DNA from: Pycnococcus provasolii
Taxonomy: Eukaryota > Chlorophyta > Pseudoscourfieldiophyceae > Pseudoscourfieldiales
NCBI GenBank assembly: GCA_049487715.1
Contig: CP150565.1
Coordinates: 558,001 to 622,000, forward strand
Direction: 5' to 3'
Length of the DNA stretch: 64,000 bases
The first letter of the stretch is position 1. Each line of letters starts with the position of its first letter. Below the pieces are notes generated by a model, which saw only the letters and a program-made list of their open reading frames with translations, was not told the origin of the DNA and ran no database searches. The position numbers were made by a program, and so were the translations under genes. Shown piece by piece: positions 48,695 to 57,649 of the stretch.

Positions 48695-49927
48695 ATGGCG
48701 TCTTCAACACCGCCATCTGCACCTGCTGACAACAACAAGAACACGATTAAAGACACAGCCGTGACTGTCTCGTTCCCTCCTCCACCGCGCTCATCCATGT
48801 CGCCGTCCGCGCTTACTTCCGCAATTCGTTCCATCTATGCACCGGGATCGTCATCAGCATCATCACCCAAACCGGGAGAAGGAGGAACGCAAACAAATAA
48901 GTCAACGTATGGTTTCGCTGCTGCCGCGCCTGCCGGAGGAGGTACCTCCTGGTCTGACCTTGTGCCAGGTTTCTGTCGCACTCACCACCATCAAACTCCT
49001 CCTTCGACGAAGGATCAGAAGAACCTATGCGAGAACCAATGCCAGGGTCAGGGTCAGGGTCAGGGTCAGGGTCAGGGTGGTGATGGAGAAGCTCCCACTG
49101 TGAGCCACAGCATTCTCTTTCAGACGTCGTCAACCACCACGACCCACAAGAAGACAGCACCGATGGTGGTGACGCATGAGCCGAGGACACCGCCGAGGGC
49201 ACAATGCACACTCGCTGGAGCAGCAACAGCTGATTCTCCTCGCGATGTTCTCTCTCACGCGAAAGGCAAGGAAGACGCTGAAGATAATGACGCGCGATAC
49301 TCGCTCCCAACACGCTTGAACACGAAAAAACGCCTGTACGCTGCCGACGAAGGACAACGCAACATCCTTCCGGCGAGCCACAGGTCCAAAGATGACAGCG
49401 TCATCGTGGACATGTGGTTGCGTGCACGCCACAAAGAACGCAAACTCGGCCGTATTCTCTTCCCGGCCTCTTCCGTCCCAAACAGTGAGCCAAGCAGCGG
49501 TGCATCCACGCCACGTACCAGCCAGGAGATGGATCGCGGTGGAGGACTCTTCTCCTCTAACCTGACCGAAGAGCTCAGTAGTAGCCTCGGCCGCAGTTCA
49601 CTCGGAGATAGCTGGCGTGAGTCTGGACGGTTTTCGCTGGAGGAAAACACCTCTCCTCAAATTTCGCCACGTGCTCTCGTCTCCTTGCTTGAGGAGAACA
49701 GCGGGTCTCGCGAACCTTCTTCCGTGCACGAAGGTTCGCGTGATCCGTCGCCCAGGAGCCCGAAGCGATCAAGCCGATCATCAGCGGCCAATTCCGCAGC
49801 CAACAACCCGTTCACGGGTGGCAGCAGCTTCAGCGAGCGAATGCGCAGTGGTGCTCGCGGTCTCAGCGCACGTCTCGACGGTCTCGAGCTTGACCGGTGG
49901 GAGTCGTGGCGCGACTTTAAGCCGTGA
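48695..49927 (+). CDS. Ser-rich, largely disordered protein of unknown function
   Basis: A 410-residue protein starting at MASSTPPSAPADNN. It is dominated by Ser/Pro/Arg, with an imperfect QGQGQGQGQG run near 115-127 from a 6-bp CAGGGT repeat. Two short blocks look more constrained: DDSVIVDMWLRARHKERKLGRILFP (about 245) and the C-terminal SERMRSGARGLSARLDGLELDRWESWRDF. No domain was recognised. The long uninterrupted frame and codon use support it being a real gene. It converges on the PWWP gene. Confidence 0.65.
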   Translation: MASSTPPSAPADNNKNTIKDTAVTVSFPPPPRSSMSPSALTSAIRSIYAPGSSSASSPKPGEGGTQTNKSTYGFAAAAPAGGGTSWSDLVPGFCRTHHHQTPPSTKDQKNLCENQCQGQGQGQGQGQGGDGEAPTVSHSILFQTSSTTTTHKKTAPMVVTHEPRTPPRAQCTLAGAATADSPRDVLSHAKGKEDAEDNDARYSLPTRLNTKKRLYAADEGQRNILPASHRSKDDSVIVDMWLRARHKERKLGRILFPASSVPNSEPSSGASTPRTSQEMDRGGGLFSSNLTEELSSSLGRSSLGDSWRESGRFSLEENTSPQISPRALVSLLEENSGSREPSSVHEGSRDPSPRSPKRSSRSSAANSAANNPFTGGSSFSERMRSGARGLSARLDGLELDRWESWRDFKP

Positions 49928-50257
49928 CAACTGGACGAAAATCATCCAAACCAACAATAAATCGTTTTTTTTTGCGGCGCCGGATTCGACCGGCAAACAT
50001 TTCAGCCGTCGCGTTTACCATAAACGAACGAAACGAAACGATTTTGTGTGGTATTCTGAGTATTTTGTTGTGATTGAACACTTGATTTAGGCGATCTGCA
50101 AGCGCGGTGATGCGCGACGCGACGGGCGCGCGGTTTCCCTACTTATTGCCTCCTTTTTTTTGAGCCAAATGAATCATCAAAGAGTAACGGAAAAAAATCA
50201 ATCAAAAAATTAAAATTCAAATGGTAGCAGCTAAAGGTTAGGCTAGGTACTCGGCTG
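49928..50257. other. Convergent 3' region, Ser-rich and PWWP genes
   Basis: About 330 bp between two convergent stops, including AT-rich 3'-flank sequence. Nothing else was recognised. Confidence 0.5.
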
Positions 50258-51337
50258 TCATTGTTCGCCGTCACCAGACGCGGGTGGCGCTGTGCCGCCA
50301 ACTGCCGTCCATGCCGCACCGAGCGCCTTCTGAAGGCCGCGACTGCCGTTCGCGGCGCGTGCGTCGTAGTCGACGTCGAACGGCGTAACGTTCTTGCGAG
50401 GCACCCATGCGACATTTTGGTCGCCGTAGAAGACGACGAAAACCTTTCCAGGCTTCTCCGCGACGCCCTCGGGAGTATTCTGCACCTGAGCAGGCCACCA
50501 AGGGAAGCTCGGAAGCTTCGCCCAAACCACCTCATACGGCAGTAGTTCGCGTGTTGCCGGCGCCACCGGCGGTTGTGACTTAGCTGCTGCATCTCCCGGC
50601 GACTCTGCCGCGCCACCTTTGCCACCTCGCCCGCGTCCACGTCCACGTCCGCCGACCCGGCCTCTTCCCCGGCCCCGACCACGCCCACCACCTGCGCCTT
50701 CTTCGGAGCGTGCACGCTTCTGTAGAGGTTCCGCCTCATCCTCTGTTGCGTCGTCGTCGTCGTCCTGCTGGTCGCCGAGTACGGCGTTCGTTGCGGCATC
50801 GGCCGCCGCCAACGCCGCCCTTCGCGTCTCCTCCGCGAGCGCGTCGTCCCAAGCTGATCTTGTCCGTTCGATGGCGACGGGTGACGCCGTCGGCAGCAGT
50901 TGCTCGACGCCCCTCGCGCGCGGCGCGGCGCCCTTGATCCTGCCTCCTCCGCGTCCTCCCGCGTTCATGCCCAAACCGGGTCGTGCGTGCGGTAACGTGA
51001 GTTGCTGCACGCCTTTCTTTGCCTGCTTGCTGGCCTTTGGCGTCGCCTTCGCCTTCTCCTTTTCCGCCTTTTCGTCGACGGCATCCTTGAATTTCGAGGG
51101 CAGCTTTTTCTCGCGCCCGCCACGGCGCGCACTTACGGGTTCTGGCAATGACGTATCTTTCGGTGTGGCAGCAGCAGGTTGAGGGTGTGCAAGGTCGCCC
51201 GCCGCCCCAGTATCATGAGTTAAACCGTCCCTTGCCATGTTCGTCAAGATTGTGCCCGCAGACGCGGTTCGCAGCGGTTGCAGTGTACTAGGTTGATCTG
51301 GCAAAGGGGGTTGGGAGACATCAGCTGCATTGGTCAT
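50258..51337 (-). CDS. PWWP-domain chromatin protein with RGG/GRG tail
   Basis: A 359-residue protein. A PWWP domain at about 264-340 starts EVVWAKLPSFPWWPAQV and continues with GKVFVVFYGDQNVAWVPRKNVTPF. PWWP domains read methylated histone H3 (often H3K36) and DNA in the nucleus. Before it lies a GRG-rich segment (about 212-237) able to bind nucleic acid, preceded by an acidic stretch and a QQDDDDDATEDE run. The Lys-rich region (about 75-110) fits a nuclear-localised protein. Partners cannot be identified. Confidence 0.85.
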   Translation of the reverse strand: MTNAADVSQPPLPDQPSTLQPLRTASAGTILTNMARDGLTHDTGAAGDLAHPQPAAATPKDTSLPEPVSARRGGREKKLPSKFKDAVDEKAEKEKAKATPKASKQAKKGVQQLTLPHARPGLGMNAGGRGGGRIKGAAPRARGVEQLLPTASPVAIERTRSAWDDALAEETRRAALAAADAATNAVLGDQQDDDDDATEDEAEPLQKRARSEEGAGGGRGRGRGRGRVGGRGRGRGRGGKGGAAESPGDAAAKSQPPVAPATRELLPYEVVWAKLPSFPWWPAQVQNTPEGVAEKPGKVFVVFYGDQNVAWVPRKNVTPFDVDYDARAANGSRGLQKALGAAWTAVGGTAPPASGDGEQ

Positions 51338-51712
51338 ACATTGAGAGGGGGCAGCTACACCCTCCCCAGAAACTCACCCTCACCACCACCAGAGGGAGGA
51401 AGCTCCGACATGACCCAACAGAATGACTGACTGCCTCAAGAGCAAGTTGACGAGACACACCACCGCCGAGACACACCACCGCCGCCACACCAAGGACCGA
51501 TGAATAAAGTGAGAAAGAAAAGGGACGGAATGGCGTTCGGGAAGACGGAGAATTTCAAACACAAACAAACCACGAACCCTAATCCCCTAACCCTAATCCC
51601 CCTAACCCTAACCCTAATCCGTTGCCCTTTCGCTTTCCTCCTCCGGATCCTCCTTGCCAGTCAGGCTTTCCGCTCTCTTCCTCTTCCCTGCGATGCCCAT
51701 GATCTTCCCCCC
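51338..51712. promoter_or_regulatory. Divergent promoter with CCCTAA cluster
   Basis: About 375 bp between the PWWP gene and the membrane-protein gene. At 51576-51620, CCCTAATCCCCTAACCCTAA and CCCCTAACCCTAACCCTAAT form the densest telomere-type cluster in the window, 95-135 bp before the start codon at 51713. Confidence 0.55.
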
Positions 51713-52789
51713 ATGATGAATCCAACCACCACATCTTCCTCTCTCTGCGCAGTGTCTGCCGCTTCGCTCCTGGCGCTCTTCACGTACACGTGCATATGGC
51801 TTTCTTTAGTAAAGGCGGTGCTTCTTGAAAGCGAACCTCGTAAGAAGCGGTTAATCACGGCGTCTCACGGCCGACCGCACCGCCTGCTTGGCCTGTTGCT
51901 CTTGGCTCTCATCACTCTTGGCACATTGGTGACCTCGCCTCTTTCTCTCGGGACTCCATGGTCGGACTACTCTGGTGACGATGGTGCACAGCTTAACTTT
52001 TTTTCATGGCTCACGTACGACGTCTTGCTGCACGCCCTCGCCATCGCAACGACCATCTCAGCAGTCACGTACTTTGGGACAGCGCGCACGCAAACGCGAA
52101 TCAACAACGAGGCATCAGGACCGCTCGACGAACACGCGACAGTCACGCGCGAGGAGATGGTGGAACACGCGTTCTTTCAAGTCATCAACGCGGCGATGAT
52201 TGCGTATTTACACGCAGCTGCGTACATACGAGACGAACAACACGCATTGAGAGCCGTTTGCCTGTTGGCTGCCACTGCGCCTTGGCTTTGGCGAAACAGA
52301 GTGCCGTATCACAGCTTTCGCAAAAATTACGTAGGCAAGAAAGTCACGCTGACAAGGGCGATGTATGCCGTCAAAAAGTGGCAATTCGTTTTGTACAAAC
52401 ACGCGCTTCTGCACGGCTTGAACGTGAGCACGTGCGCTCTTCCAAACGTGCACGACGTGGTACATCGAAAAGACTTTAGAATCTACTGGATAGTATTGAA
52501 CGCGAGCTACGTGCTCGAGTTCTTCATGCAGAGCCTCGTGCGAGCACGTGCTCTGCCGCAAAGCTTCATGGTTGCTTTGAACATTGCGCTGATGGTCGCC
52601 GCGAGCATTTGCGCCACCCCTCTGGTGCTCAGCAACGTGTGCGTCGCCGCGGCGTGTACTTCGCTCTTTCTGAATTTTTCGTCCGCGTGCAAGCGCTGGC
52701 TTCCCACCGAGGTGCATCGCATCGTGGTCGTGCTATTCGTCGCTTGCATCGCACCGCACACGATATCAGACATCTATAGACTACTGTAG
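51713..52789 (+). CDS. Multipass membrane protein of unknown function
   Basis: A 358-residue protein starting MMNPTTTSSS. Hydrophobic segments near 12-33, 57-75, 97-115, 148-165, 180-195, 250-270, 285-305 and 330-350 suggest seven or eight membrane spans. A segment HATVTREEMVEHAFFQVINAAMIAYLHAA precedes the middle spans. No known transporter or receptor motif is evident. The frame is intact and host-like in composition. Confidence 0.65.
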   Translation: MMNPTTTSSSLCAVSAASLLALFTYTCIWLSLVKAVLLESEPRKKRLITASHGRPHRLLGLLLLALITLGTLVTSPLSLGTPWSDYSGDDGAQLNFFSWLTYDVLLHALAIATTISAVTYFGTARTQTRINNEASGPLDEHATVTREEMVEHAFFQVINAAMIAYLHAAAYIRDEQHALRAVCLLAATAPWLWRNRVPYHSFRKNYVGKKVTLTRAMYAVKKWQFVLYKHALLHGLNVSTCALPNVHDVVHRKDFRIYWIVLNASYVLEFFMQSLVRARALPQSFMVALNIALMVAASICATPLVLSNVCVAAACTSLFLNFSSACKRWLPTEVHRIVVVLFVACIAPHTISDIYRLL

Positions 52790-52929
52790 GTACACGATCG
52801 TGATGTAACATATCTCCTGTACTGTAGACTATCACACACAAAAGGAAGTATGTTTCATTCCACCTTTTCCTTCCCGTTGAGGTTGAGCTCTTGCAAATCA
52901 GCAAATGGGATTCCTGAGAGACTGAGAGT

Positions 52930-52934
52930 ATCAG
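52930..52934 (+). repeat. 5-bp target-site duplication ATCAG
   Basis: This is identical to 55188-55192 and flanks the LTR element exactly. Confidence 0.9.
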
Positions 52935-53135
52935 TGTAGAGATTGTGAATAATGATCGTTTGAATTACAGGAGGGCAATAATAAGGGCGCGGGATGTGAA
53001 ACCCTCTGGGGGTTCACGGGATGTGAAACCCATTCTCCTGTGTTTATTCCTTGTGTTTGTTTCGGGGATCGGATCGGGGATCGGATCGCACCTAGGGATC
53101 GCGGATCGGATCGCGGACTCACCCCTCTCTCCACA
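52935..53135 (-). repeat. 3' LTR of the copia-type element
   Basis: 201 bp, identical to 54987-55187 as read. It contains a cluster of GGATCGGATCG units near 53060-53120. Confidence 0.93.
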
Positions 53136-53200
53136 GGCCCCCCTGGACGCGAATCGATCTGGCAAGATCGGTTGCGTGCATCTTTGATTGATGGGTCCCA

Positions 53201-54106
53201 TCAGTTGTTGCTGCGTTTCTGTTGCGCCAGCTCGACGTTGCGCCGGGAATGACTCACGTGTGGGTAGCGCAGGCGGTGCGTGATTTGAGCATCAGTGAGC
53301 ACTCCTGCAGGTGGCACGATGACGTCGCGCATGGGTGTGAATTCTGACGGACCGCGCGGTTTGCCAAGGATATCCGCCAGCTGCAGTTCTCGCGGTACCT
53401 GCTCGATTTCGATGATGCCATCACGTTGCGTTTCACGCACGCGTACGACTTTTGCTCCGACGTGCGCCAAGCGTTGGTGGGGTCCGTCTTTGATGATGAC
53501 GTCCGCGACCACCTTTGCATCGCAGAAAATCTTGGTGGGTCCATGTTGCTGTATGCCGAGCTCTGTGAGCAGGTTGCGGTGATGGATGACCTTGTTGATG
53601 GGTTTGTGCACTGCGTGCATTTCGCCTTCTCCTGATGATGATGAATGGAGGTGCACTCGATTGACCGCGCAATCGATGACGACTGCGTTCAAGATGATGA
53701 GGTACATGACGAGCGTCTCGTGGATTCCTCGATGGCAGTCGGCGTAGACGTACAGTTGCCCGTCGGCTTCTTCAGGGAATGATCGTGTTCCGCGTTCCGC
53801 AGTGTCTCGCAGATATGCCCAGCATTGCTGAGCGGCTTGGACGACATCAGGAGACGCCATGGTTGCGAGCGTGCTCACAATGCGGCGCGCTGCGAGGATA
53901 TCTGGGCGGGTGGGCAGATATATCATGGATCCCGCTGCTGCCTGGCAGAACGAGACGTCGTCCTGATGTGGTGGTCCAGGCGCTCGCTGAATTTCGCGAG
54001 TGGATATCACTGGCGTGGTAGCTCGGATATTTGGCGGCGCTAGGCGTTCTGCATTCGAGATGAAGCGTTCCCCCGACAGATGTCCGAGGCGTGCGTGTCG
54101 TACCAT
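53201..54106 (-). pseudogene. Copia pol remnant: pre-integrase scrap, RT end and RNase H
   Basis: A 301-codon frame. It opens with RHARLGHLSGERF, the GAG-pre-integrase histidine motif, jumps to the end of the reverse transcriptase region (GSMIYLPTRPDILAARRIVS) and continues into a Ty1/copia RNase H-like domain: LYVYADCHRG, TKIFCDAKVVADVI, HQRLAHVGAKVVRVRE, IIEIEQVPRELQLADILGKP. The usual STEAEY active-site segment is altered, so catalysis is doubtful. It lies in a different frame from gag, joined near 54106. It is what remains of pol after large internal deletions, or a retained RNase H module. Confidence 0.85.
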
Positions 54107-54524
54107 ACAGGGCGTAATGGGCTCCTGCCAAGCGTACAGCGTTTTCGGCTGACAGACGCCATGCGTTTACGTCTGTACCGGGCTGCAGTTCCGTGATCTG
54201 GGTGCGTTGAATGCTGGAGATGATTCCGCGCGTCCTCGATTCGGACATGAACTGGCTCTCGTTTCGCGTCGTGGATCGCGTGCCGCTTGAGTTGCGACTT
54301 CGGTCGCTGTGACGTCGTCCGCGGCTACTGCTGCTCGAGGCTGAATCCGAATTTGAATTCGTGGGCTCGCTGTCGGTGGTGGTGCTGCTGCTGTTTTGGT
54401 AATTTTGCTGCTGCGTGAACCACGCTTGACGAGCGTTGGACCTGCGCCTACGGCGGGCTGCTGATGACGTTGTGTGACGAGGCTGTTCACTCGGCATCTC
54501 GTTGTCGCTGTCGCTGTCGTTCAT
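54107..54524 (-). pseudogene. Copia gag N-terminal fragment
   Basis: From the ATG at 54524 (MNDSDSDNEMPSEQ) about 139 codons encode an acidic, then Arg- and Ser-rich leader and a gag-like block (FMSESRTRGIISSIQ, then ELQPGTDVNAWRLSAENAVR, ending LAGAHYALYG). After that the frame enters out-of-phase pol sequence. The capsid and zinc-knuckle parts are missing. Confidence 0.7.
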
Positions 54525-54590
54525 TTTGTTTATCACGTAAAATAAAATGTTAAAAAAACCTACCGGGTTTATAGGTGGGCATTTACGCCG

Positions 54591-54798
54591 TCACGCCGGA
54601 GGGGGGGGCGTCATGACGCGTCACGTGACGCGTCACGCGTCAAGTAACGTTTTACGCGTCACGTGTGACGGCAAACCCCTAAACCAATCCCCGACCAAAT
54701 TCCCCGACCAGGGTTATTCGTGACGCGTCACGCCGGCGAGGGGGGGGCGTCATGACGCGTCACGGGACGCGTCACGCGTCAAGTAACGTTTTACGCGT
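54591..54798 (+). repeat. TGACGCGTCA palindrome repeats in the retroelement leader
   Basis: A unit of about 70 bp occurs twice (54591-54659 and 54728-54798), each with TCATGACGCGTCACG, GACGCGTCACGCGTC and AAGTAACGTTTTACGCGT. Several perfect TGACGCGTCA or GACGCGTC palindromes are present. The outer edges (CCGGGTTTATAGGTGGGC near 54563 and GCCCAGGTATAACCGGGTT near 54809) are imperfect inverted repeats. Confidence 0.8.
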
Positions 54799-54986
54799 AA
54801 CGCTTTACGCCCAGGTATAACCGGGTTATGGGTTCTTGTCTTGGATGCCTTTCGATTTTTGGTAGCGATGCTCCTATCGTGTGGCGTGACGTATATCTGG
54901 TTTCTGTGGTGGCGTCTCAGCCTCTCCACTACCTGTTCACGCGCCTATTTTCAATGGCGTCCAAGGTTGTTAGACCACTGGTTCCA

Positions 54987-55187
54987 TGTAGAGATTGTGA
55001 ATAATGATCGTTTGAATTACAGGAGGGCAATAATAAGGGCGCGGGATGTGAAACCCTCTGGGGGTTCACGGGATGTGAAACCCATTCTCCTGTGTTTATT
55101 CCTTGTGTTTGTTTCGGGGATCGGATCGGGGATCGGATCGCACCTAGGGATCGCGGATCGGATCGCGGACTCACCCCTCTCTCCACA
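54987..55187 (-). repeat. 5' LTR of the copia-type element
   Basis: 201 bp, followed on the gene strand by the primer binding site at 54986 and flanked by ATCAG at 55188-55192. Confidence 0.93.
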
Positions 55188-55192
55188 ATCAG

Positions 55193-55667
55193 ACGAAGCA
55201 TTAAGGTGGTCAATAATAAACAGGCCCGCACCTGACCACGCCGGCCTGCAGGCCCGTGGGACTACGATAGTTAGCAATAGTTACTTGCCGTTGTGTGCGT
55301 TGCGTCCGTTGAACCTTGAAAGTCCCCTTGAACAATGAACAGGCCTCCCTTGAATGAACCCCTTGAACTCGTCCCTGCGACCTTCCTGGGCACACACAAA
55401 AGACACACGGCAAGGAAGAGAGCAGCGCGTCCACCCAGGGCTGGGGTCCACCTGGCACCCCCTAGAAAAGAAGCAAATAATGTCTCCTCGGGAGCTCTTT
55501 TCTCTCTTCAACTGCCCTGATGAACTCTCCTCCTCCTCCCCCCTGGCCCCCAGGGGGGGACTTCCCCCTTCCCCCTCTCCCCTTGTTCTCTCCCCGCGGG
55601 TCCCTCCCCGTCTCCGAACCCACAAGGGAACTCTGTCTCCCTTTGGCTTTGAATCATACAGACTATC
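55193..55667. other. Region between the LTR element and the FG-GAP gene
   Basis: About 475 bp with GC-rich promoter-like sequence, a TTGAAC-type repeat (GTTGAACCTTGAAAGTCCCC, then TTGAACAATGAAC) near 55310-55335 and polyC/polyG runs. An in-frame extension of the downstream gene (from 55520) is Pro-rich and unlikely to be coding. Confidence 0.45.
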
Positions 55668-57593
55668 ATGGCCATGGCGCCTTCCTGTTTCCTCCCCCTC
55701 CTTGCACTACTACCCTGTGCCTCTGTTGTCGCTTGTCTTGGGCGTTCGACTCGTTCCGAAGCACCTCTCCAACCTTCTCCCTCGACGACGCGCGCGCCAA
55801 GGCGTGGTGGGCGCCCTGGCACCGAGCGCACGTCACCTCGTTCAACGTGTCCGCTAACGACAACGTCGGAGGCGCGCTCGCCGTCACGTCGGGGTACCCG
55901 GGCAACGTGACGCTCGCCGCGGGGGCGGCACACGCCAACTACGCCACGAGGGCGCAGTACGTCGCGCTGTTCAGCGGAGGGGGCAGCCAGTGGACGCAGA
56001 CTGCGCTCTTGCAAGACCCGCTAGGAGTGACGAGCGGTGATAGCTTGTTCGGGGCCAGTCTCGCGCTCAGCCCCACAGGCGTGCTGGCGGTGGGCGCACG
56101 AAACGCGCCACGAGGCACGAGCACGGTGGGCGGTGTTGTGTACATCTACGCGTGCGGCCTGCCGTGCTACCGCGACGCCGTCACGCGGCTCGACCCGTGG
56201 AAAATATACGCCACGCTCACCCCACCCGTCGAGGATGAAACGTACGGCTTCGGATATGCCGTCACGTTCGGCGACGACCGTGTCGAGAACGACAAGGATG
56301 CGTCCGCGACTTACCTCTTCGTGTCCGCGCCGACACGAACGGCGGTGGAGACGGTGTACGTTTACGGCGGCCAGGGTGCAACGTGGACACTCAAGCAGAC
56401 GATCGCGAGCCCGTCGCAGGGAACGCAAGTCAACTTTGGGCACGCGCTCGCTTCTCGTCGAGGAACGCTCGTCGTTGGCGCATCCAAGACGAGCTCGGAT
56501 GCTGGTGCCGTTTACCTCTACCGCCTCAGCGGTACCACGTGGACGCTCTCCGACACGCTCGCGGGCGCAACCACGGGAGACAGGCTGGGATACAGCGTAG
56601 CGATCGGCTGGGACTTTGTCGCGGCTGGCGCACCTGCAGCCAACACGACGCGTGGGCAGGTGCACGTGTTTGCGCTAACGGCGTCTACCGTCGCAACGTC
56701 AGCCACGGTCACGATCGAGAACCCGTTGTCGTCGAAGCATGCGACGACCGCCGACGCGTTCGGCGCATCCGTGGGAGCTCACGAGGACATCCTCTCTGCG
56801 GGCATCTCCGGTGCCTCGATTCCCGCAAAGCTCACGAACGTTGGTACAGCCGTCACGGGTCGCGGCGCCACCTTTGCTTACTACATCTCTGGCAAGGATT
56901 CGGAAGCTACGATCCTGAGCCGCCTTGAGACGGATGACGACGAGCAAAATGCGCTGTCGTCTACCGCGACACCCGGAGTGAGTGGGGTTGTGGTGTACGA
57001 CGGAGGCGTGTACGTCGCGAACAAGGCGAAGCTGGTTTACGACAAGCGGCTCGGTGAGGCGAAAACCGCCGGGGGTGCGGTTAACGTCTTTGCGGCGACG
57101 CCGCTTCCTAACCTGCTGATGGCGAACTGCGGCGACCAGCTCACCACGTGTCTGGTGAGCCACGACGCGCCCCTCGAGATGACGTCCGCACGAATCACGT
57201 CGCGCGAGGCACTCGAGAACAATCTCAAGTGGCTTTACACCGCCAACAATCCTGACATGCAGCACCCACGAGCGGCGGCGAACGCTTTGTGGAGCACGAG
57301 CGTTGCACTGTACGGCGTCTCGTGTGGATTCTTGGAAAACGTTCCGCGCTGTGGACCGCCGTTCAAGCGCGACTTTGGCCCTAACTACGAGCCACTGAAC
57401 ATGCGAGGAGTAAGTCTTAAGTCTGCCAATAGCCATCCATAGTTGATGAAACAACAGTTCACTAACAACCTAACACACTACATTTTAAAAAAAACAGGGA
57501 CGTACGACCTGGTCGGCACATCGCGTTTACGAAGATCCTGTCAGCGGTGTTGCGAGCGTCCGATTCTCGAGTACACTGCCAGGATTTGGCTAA
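55668..57593 (+). CDS. Secreted FG-GAP (integrin alpha-like) beta-propeller protein, two exons
   Basis: The main frame (about 55740-57409) encodes FG-GAP repeats of the integrin-alpha propeller kind: GDSLFGASLALSPTGVLAVGARN, GFGYAVTFGDD, NFGHALASRRGTLVVGASK, DRLGYSVAIGWDFVAAGAPAAN and DAFGASVGAHEDILSAGI. Cysteine pairs near the C-terminus suggest an extracellular domain. A classical signal peptide, MAMAPSCFLPLLALLPCASVVA, starts at 55668 but in another phase, so one base is missing or translation shifts near 55740. The frame's own start at 55520 gives an unlikely Pro-rich leader. The 3' end is spliced: exon 1 ends at 57409, and exon 2 (57498-57593) adds 31 residues, ending RFSSTLPGFG. It is probably a cell-surface or wall adhesion protein. 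Confidence 0.75.
57410..57497 (+). other. Spliceosomal intron (88 bp, phase 0)
   Basis: The donor GGA|GTAAGT is consensus; CTAAC branch-type strings lie at 57459-57473, and the acceptor AAAACAG ends at 57497. Joining the exons keeps the frame open to TAA at 57591-57593. It is the only intron that could be supported in the window. Confidence 0.8.
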
Positions 57594-57649
57594 GGGAGAG
57601 CACCAAAAGTGTTTGCGGGTAAAAAATGTAAACACAATGATTAATCATT

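Larger units (their letters stand above)
52935..55187 (-). mobile_element. Deleted Ty1/copia LTR retrotransposon
   Basis: A 2,253-bp element on the minus strand with identical 201-bp LTRs (TG...CA ends), a 5-bp duplication ATCAG, a primer binding site starting TGGAACCAGTGGTC next to the 5' LTR (54986 downwards), a leader with palindromic repeats, a gag start, a small pol remnant and a polypurine-type tract CCAGGGGGGCC (53136-53146) before the 3' LTR. Protease, most of integrase and most of reverse transcriptase are missing. Identical LTRs indicate recent insertion, so it was probably mobilised by a full-length relative elsewhere. Confidence 0.93.

Noticed and set aside
49055-49080. CAGGGT repeats as a CRISPR-like or minisatellite array
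   Set aside because: A 6-bp in-frame repeat inside a coding sequence, giving a QG dipeptide run; no spacers.
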